64,000 nucleotides of DNA, taken from positions 35,296 to 99,295 of the forward strand of contig JAJQIL010000030.1 in NCBI GenBank assembly GCA_021199235.1. Direction: 5' to 3'. The notes beneath the pieces were generated by a model, which was given only the letters and a program-made list of their open reading frames with translations, did no database searches and had not been told where the DNA came from. The stretch comes from Lachnospiraceae bacterium (lineage in GTDB: Bacteria; Bacillota; Clostridia; Lachnospirales; Lachnospiraceae). Below are positions 60,442-64,000 of the stretch, one piece after another (position 1 is the stretch's first letter; each line of letters starts with the position of its first letter). Position numbers and translations under genes: made by a program.

Positions 60442-61980
60442 ATGCCAGGATGGTTAAAAAACGCAGTGTTTTATGAGATTTATCCGCAGTCATTTTACGA
60501 CACCAACGGAGACGGGATCGGAGATTTTAACGGTATCATTGAAAAACTGGATTACATCAGGGAACTGGGATGCAATGCCCTGTGGATCAATCCGTGTTTC
60601 GATTCTCCGTTTAAAGATGCGGGGTACGATGTGCGTGACTATAAAAAGGTTGCTCCAAGATACGGAACAAATGACGATCTGTATCGTCTTTTTGAAGAGG
60701 CGCACAAAAAGGGAATTCATATTCTGCTGGATCTGGTTCCCGGACATACCTCGGAAGAACATCCGTGGTTCAGGGAGAGTCAGAAGGCAGAAAACAACGA
60801 ATATACGAACCGCTATGTATGGACTGACCATCCTTTTGCACCGATCAAAGGGTATCCGTATATCGGCGGAGAGAGTGAGAGAGGCGGAGTATATCTGCTG
60901 AATTTCTTTAAGTGTCAGCCGGCGCTGAACTATGGATTCCTGAATTGCGAGGAAAAGTGGCAGCTTCCGCCGGACCATCCGGACTGCATTGCTACCAGAG
61001 AAGCGATGAAAGATGTGATGCGTTTCTGGCTGGACCACGGGTGCGACGGATTCCGTGTGGATATGGCTGCGTCCCTCGTGAAAAATGACGATGAGGCAAA
61101 ATCCGGTACCTGTGCTCTCTGGAGAAATATCCGGGAAATGCTGGATGAGGAATATCCGGAGGCGGCGATGGTTTCTGAGTGGGGAGATCCGGTAAAAGCG
61201 CTGAATTCGGCCGGATTCCACATGGATTTTTATCTCAACAGACGCGGCAACGGGTATAATACGCTGATGCGGGATTATGAGACCGGGGAGGACAACAGCT
61301 TTTTCAAAAAGGACGGGAAAGGGGACATTACCCGTTTCCTGAACGAGTATCTGCCGGATTATGCTGCTACAAAAGAACATGGATATTATTGTATGCTGAC
61401 CTGCAATCATGATACGCTCCGGCCAAAATACAATCTGGACGACAGGGAACTGAAGCTCGCCTATGCATTCCTGTTTACAATGCCGGGTGTCCCGTATCTC
61501 TATTATGGCGATGAGATTGGTATGCGTTACCAGGAGCTGCCGACAAAGGAAGGCGGGTATCATCGCACCGGGTCACGTACGCCGATGCAGTGGAATGCTG
61601 AAAAGAATGCAGGTTTCTCTGACGGCTCGGCGGAAGATCTCTATCTTCCTGTGGATCTTTCCGCAGGTGCTCCTGATGTGGCTGCGCAGGAAATGGATGC
61701 AAATTCACTGCTGAATACCGTAAAAGCTCTGCTTCGACTTCGCCAGGAGGAAGAAGACCTGCAGGCGGATGCAGGATTTGAGGTGGTTTATGCGGAAAGC
61801 GGGAAACTGCCTTTTGTGTACCGCAGAGGAAATCTTCTGCTTGCGCTCAACCCGTCTTTGGAAACAGTGACTGCCGCAGCTGATGTGGGAAACAGAACGG
61901 TTCGTTTCTCAATTGGCAAAGGAAATGCGGAGGACGGAATGATTACCATGGAGCCGCAGTCGTTTCTTGTGTTAAAATAA
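60442..61980 (+). CDS. GH13 alpha-glucosidase / oligo-1,6-glucosidase-like
   Basis: This 512-residue enzyme starts at MPGWLKNAVFYEIYPQSF behind GGGAGGATAAAAG. The GH13 regions are visible: the nucleophile Asp in GCDGFRVDMAAS, the acid Glu in AAMVSEWGDP, and the third acid in LTCNHDT, with YYGDEIGM after it. No signal peptide is present. It should cleave alpha-glucosidic bonds of imported or intermediate sugars. Confidence 0.88.
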   Translation: MPGWLKNAVFYEIYPQSFYDTNGDGIGDFNGIIEKLDYIRELGCNALWINPCFDSPFKDAGYDVRDYKKVAPRYGTNDDLYRLFEEAHKKGIHILLDLVPGHTSEEHPWFRESQKAENNEYTNRYVWTDHPFAPIKGYPYIGGESERGGVYLLNFFKCQPALNYGFLNCEEKWQLPPDHPDCIATREAMKDVMRFWLDHGCDGFRVDMAASLVKNDDEAKSGTCALWRNIREMLDEEYPEAAMVSEWGDPVKALNSAGFHMDFYLNRRGNGYNTLMRDYETGEDNSFFKKDGKGDITRFLNEYLPDYAATKEHGYYCMLTCNHDTLRPKYNLDDRELKLAYAFLFTMPGVPYLYYGDEIGMRYQELPTKEGGYHRTGSRTPMQWNAEKNAGFSDGSAEDLYLPVDLSAGAPDVAAQEMDANSLLNTVKALLRLRQEEEDLQADAGFEVVYAESGKLPFVYRRGNLLLALNPSLETVTAAADVGNRTVRFSIGKGNAEDGMITMEPQSFLVLK

Positions 61981-62003
61981 AACGACCATTTATGTACTTG
62001 GAC

Positions 62004-62033
62004 AACAGCTCTGTGCATCAACACAGAGCTGTT
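62004..62033 (+). terminator. hairpin after the GH13 gene
   Basis: AACAGCTCTGTG and CACAGAGCTGTT form a perfect 12-bp stem with a 6-nt loop. The T-run is missing. Confidence 0.65.
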
Positions 62034-62089
62034 GCTGCGCATACGAAAATTATGACCGAAATGAAATATTATGCTAATAGAATATGACA

Positions 62090-62284
62090 TTATACTTCTG
62101 CCAGCATCTGAGCTTCAATCTTACGCACTTCATCGACCGACATATTCTGATAAACCGCGATTTTTTCGACAGGAAGTTTATCCTGCAGCATTCGGATTAC
62201 TGCCGCTGTTGTTGATTGTGCAGCACCTTTCTCCATGCCATCCTCTATTCCAAGATTATATAATTCTTCCGCTTCTGCACTCAT
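62090..62284 (-). CDS. small protein resembling the C-terminus of Rpn-type proteins
   Basis: The 64-residue reading frame from MSAEAEELYNLG follows AAAGGGGG. The pattern YNLGIEDGMEKGAAQSTTAAVIRMLQDKL and KIEAQMLAEV resembles the C-terminal tails of Rpn-like nuclease proteins. It is probably a fragment rather than a working gene. Confidence 0.45.
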   Translation of the reverse strand: MSAEAEELYNLGIEDGMEKGAAQSTTAAVIRMLQDKLPVEKIAVYQNMSVDEVRKIEAQMLAEV

Positions 62285-62310
62285 CCGTTCATAGCCCCCT
62301 TTCTCTCGCT

Positions 62311-62819
62311 TTATTGGTTGTTTATTTTCCAATAACCTTTTCTGTCAGAACCAATTCGCTCAATAACGCCCCTTTCTTTCAGTTGCTTTATTCGCTGGGC
62401 GATTGTTTTTCTGCTGATTCCCAGTTTTTCTGAAAGCTGTGGCATGGTGTATCCGGGGTCCTCAGCGAGAAGCAACAGTAAAGCGAGCTCGTTATCAGTC
62501 ACCTTATCAGTCACCTTATCAGTCACCTTGGAGGAACGAATAACTCTGTCCTCTGGCGCAGTAAATTCAATCATGATATCACCAGGATTGATCGTGTAAA
62601 CAGGCTGCGGTACACCGTCTTTTTTACAGGCTGAACAGATTTTTTCAATTCCACGTCCCCAGCTTTCAATTTGTGAGCATTCTTTATGCCAATAATTTTT
62701 CCGTCATCATCACAGCCAATATAGATTTTTCCTCCCTGTGCGTTAGCATAGCCGCAAATCCACTCCAAATATTCATCTTTCCATTTGCTTTTCCACTCGA
62801 TATTTTGGCACTCGGGCAT
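62311..62819 (-). pseudogene. AlbA_2/Schlafen-domain regulator with internal deletion
   Basis: The N-terminus MPECQNIEWKSKWKDEYLEWICGYANAQGGKIYIGCDDDG is an AlbA_2 domain. Around 62670 the frame changes. A second frame continues as QIESWGRGIEKICSACKKDG, VPQPVY and IEFTAPEDRV, then a KVTDKVTDKVTD repeat and a winged HTH (YTMPQLSEKLGISRKTIAQRIKQL) to the stop. The middle of the protein, usually about 300 residues, is missing. This is a decayed gene. Confidence 0.85.
62490..62530 (-). repeat. 12-nt tandem repeat in the AlbA_2 pseudogene
   Basis: Three copies of a 12-nt unit encode KVTD repeats. Confidence 0.8.
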
Positions 62820-63366
62820 TGTTGTTACCGTCCTTATCTTTATTTTTGCTACGGCTTTTATAAACATTATAATAAAAAAAACATGGTCTGGCAAGCTTGA
62901 CATATTTGATTTATTTTGCTATATTAATGCAACAAAGACAATATAATATACAGAAAGATAAATGTCAATAACAATTTAAAACAAAAAAGAGACGCGGATT
63001 AGATGTTTCAATAATATGCCAGGAAATGGAACGCACAGTCGACGATGTGTTACCACGCGTCACAAGGTTTGATTTGCCCGGTCGGCACAGAGTTACAGAT
63101 AATGTCACTTCAAACTAAAAATCTTTATAAAAACAGGAAAAAAATATTAACGAAAATTATTTCGCAAACGTCGAAAGTATTGACATATTACACAAATCGT
63201 GAGAAAATATTCGAACACTAAAAAGAAAAATGGCGCTTTGTAACTTGAAGGCTGCTATATTGAATAAAGATGACGGTTTCTTTGGAATACGGCTTCAGGA
63301 TGTACCGTCTTGCATGAGACAGGATGTGCGGTAATGGCTGCACCTGGAATGGGGGCTTGCAGGTAA
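62820..63366. other. intergenic region before the surface protein gene
   Basis: The 547 bp are mostly AT-rich. A TTGACA at 63180 could be a -35 element for the surface protein gene, with an ill-defined -10. The 63021-63110 part is less AT-rich and has small inverted segments, but I recognise no RNA class. Confidence 0.35.
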
Positions 63367-64000
63367 ATGAAATGGAATAATTTTGAAAAATCACGGAAAT
63401 GGCTGGCGTGGATGTTGACGGTGGCCATAGTTTTGTGTAATCTGTCGACGCCGACGACAGCGATCAGTGAAGAGAGCGATGTGGTCGTGCAGGCTGAGAC
63501 GACCATCGAGACGGAGACGACGACAGTGCAGACGGGGGTGACATCTCAGACGGAGGCGACTTCCCAAACAGAGTCGACAGCCCAGACGGATGCGGCCGTA
63601 CAGTCAGAGACGACGGCACAGACAGACGCAGCTGCGCAGACGGAAGCGGTGAGCCAGACAGACGCAGACGCGCAGACAGGGACAGGGGCTCAGTCCGGCA
63701 CGGAGACCGAAGCAACGGAGCAGGCTGATACAGAGACGGAAGCCGGGACGGAGACCGCTGCAGAGACAGGGACCGGTTCCACGACGGATACAGAGGATGA
63801 GACGGAAGCTTTGGCAGACCTGACATCAGGGTCAGACACGGATGCGGAAACGGATTCTGACGGTGAGATAGAACAGGCAGGCGGGGACGAAAACGAATCT
63901 GAGACGGAGACAGAAACTGACGACGACGGGGGGGCATCTTATACATTAGATACGACGATTACGCAGGAGGTTTTCATCGACACCACGAATGAAGAAGATG
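63367..64000 (+). CDS. large Thr/Glu-rich surface protein, 3' end outside window
   Basis: This frame has no stop before the window edge and is missing from the ORF track. It starts MKWNNFEKSRKWLAWMLTVAIVLCNLSTPTTA, a long signal peptide with a likely cleavage after TTA or AIS. About 155 residues rich in Thr, Glu, Ala and Gln follow, built on variable QTEAT/QTDAA-like units. It then becomes acidic (DGEIEQAGGDENESETETETDDDGG), and a more normal sequence begins (YTLDTTITQEVFIDTTNEED). Such proteins are usually cell-wall adhesins or glycosidases. The downstream domains are unseen. Confidence 0.8.
   Translation, partial: MKWNNFEKSRKWLAWMLTVAIVLCNLSTPTTAISEESDVVVQAETTIETETTTVQTGVTSQTEATSQTESTAQTDAAVQSETTAQTDAAAQTEAVSQTDADAQTGTGAQSGTETEATEQADTETEAGTETAAETGTGSTTDTEDETEALADLTSGSDTDAETDSDGEIEQAGGDENESETETETDDDGGASYTLDTTITQEVFIDTTNEED

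Noticed and set aside
63021-63110. possible cyclic-di-GMP or other riboswitch before the surface protein gene
   Set aside because: The segment has a different composition and some complementarity, but none of the conserved core of a known riboswitch class.

Overview
The window looks like the chromosome of an anaerobic gut Firmicute of the Lachnospiraceae. The evidence is an oxygen-sensitive class III ribonucleotide reductase (nrdD, nrdG), DUF6128, DUF2325 and DUF3793 proteins, several CUT1 sugar ABC transporters paired with cytoplasmic glycosidases, AraC and LacI regulators, and strong AGGAGG ribosome binding sites. I cannot name a genus. I see no tRNA, rRNA, CRISPR array, integrase or transposase.

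Layout. 1-5.4 kb: 3' part of sbcC, a DUF6128 protein, a small membrane protein, a TPP riboswitch with thiT, and a vapBC-type toxin-antitoxin pair. 5.4-11.6 kb: nrdG and nrdD on the minus strand, separated by a plus-strand blaI/blaR1-like pair and a secreted protein; tandem NrdR boxes precede nrdD. 12-15 kb: a large MacB-like ABC transporter. 15.3-19 kb: cellobiose 2-epimerase and a GH36 alpha-galactosidase. 19.2-20.9 kb: DUF2325, DUF3793 and flavodoxin behind a strong promoter and a leader terminator. 21-28.7 kb: cspA, a trigger-factor-like lipoprotein, cca, two EamA transporters, a radical SAM protein and a one-TM protein. 28.7-37.2 kb: LacI and AraC regulators, an ABC sugar importer and two SGNH esterases (CE2-like and CE17-like), resembling an acetylated beta-mannan uptake locus. 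38.4-43.3 kb: livJHMGF. 46-62 kb: a sucrose/raffinose-type locus (AraC, importer, GH32, GH13_4, GH36, AraC, GH13). 62-64 kb: gene debris and the start of a large threonine-rich surface protein.

Most unusual structure. Two small AT-rich cassettes bracket the araC-to-GH13_4 block of the sucrose locus. Cassette 1 (about 43.5-46.0 kb) encodes HTH, ImmA/IrrE peptidase and a PIN-like protein. Cassette 2 (about 54.6-56.8 kb) encodes an AAA ATPase and an RloB-like TOPRIM protein. Each is flanked by a direct repeat copying the 3' end of the neighbouring sugar gene. Cassette 1 has 107 bp, and every codon difference between its copies is synonymous. Cassette 2 has 51 bp plus the terminator and a six-codon remnant of the alpha-galactosidase start. 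Neither carries a recombinase. Either two defence cassettes entered at gene 3' ends, or a whole sugar block bracketed by immunity modules replaced a resident allele and left only the resident gene ends.

Other recurring patterns are a 27-nt palindromic repeat in several intergenic regions, many short intergenic hairpins, in-frame low-complexity expansions inside conserved enzymes, and solute-binding proteins without an obvious lipobox.
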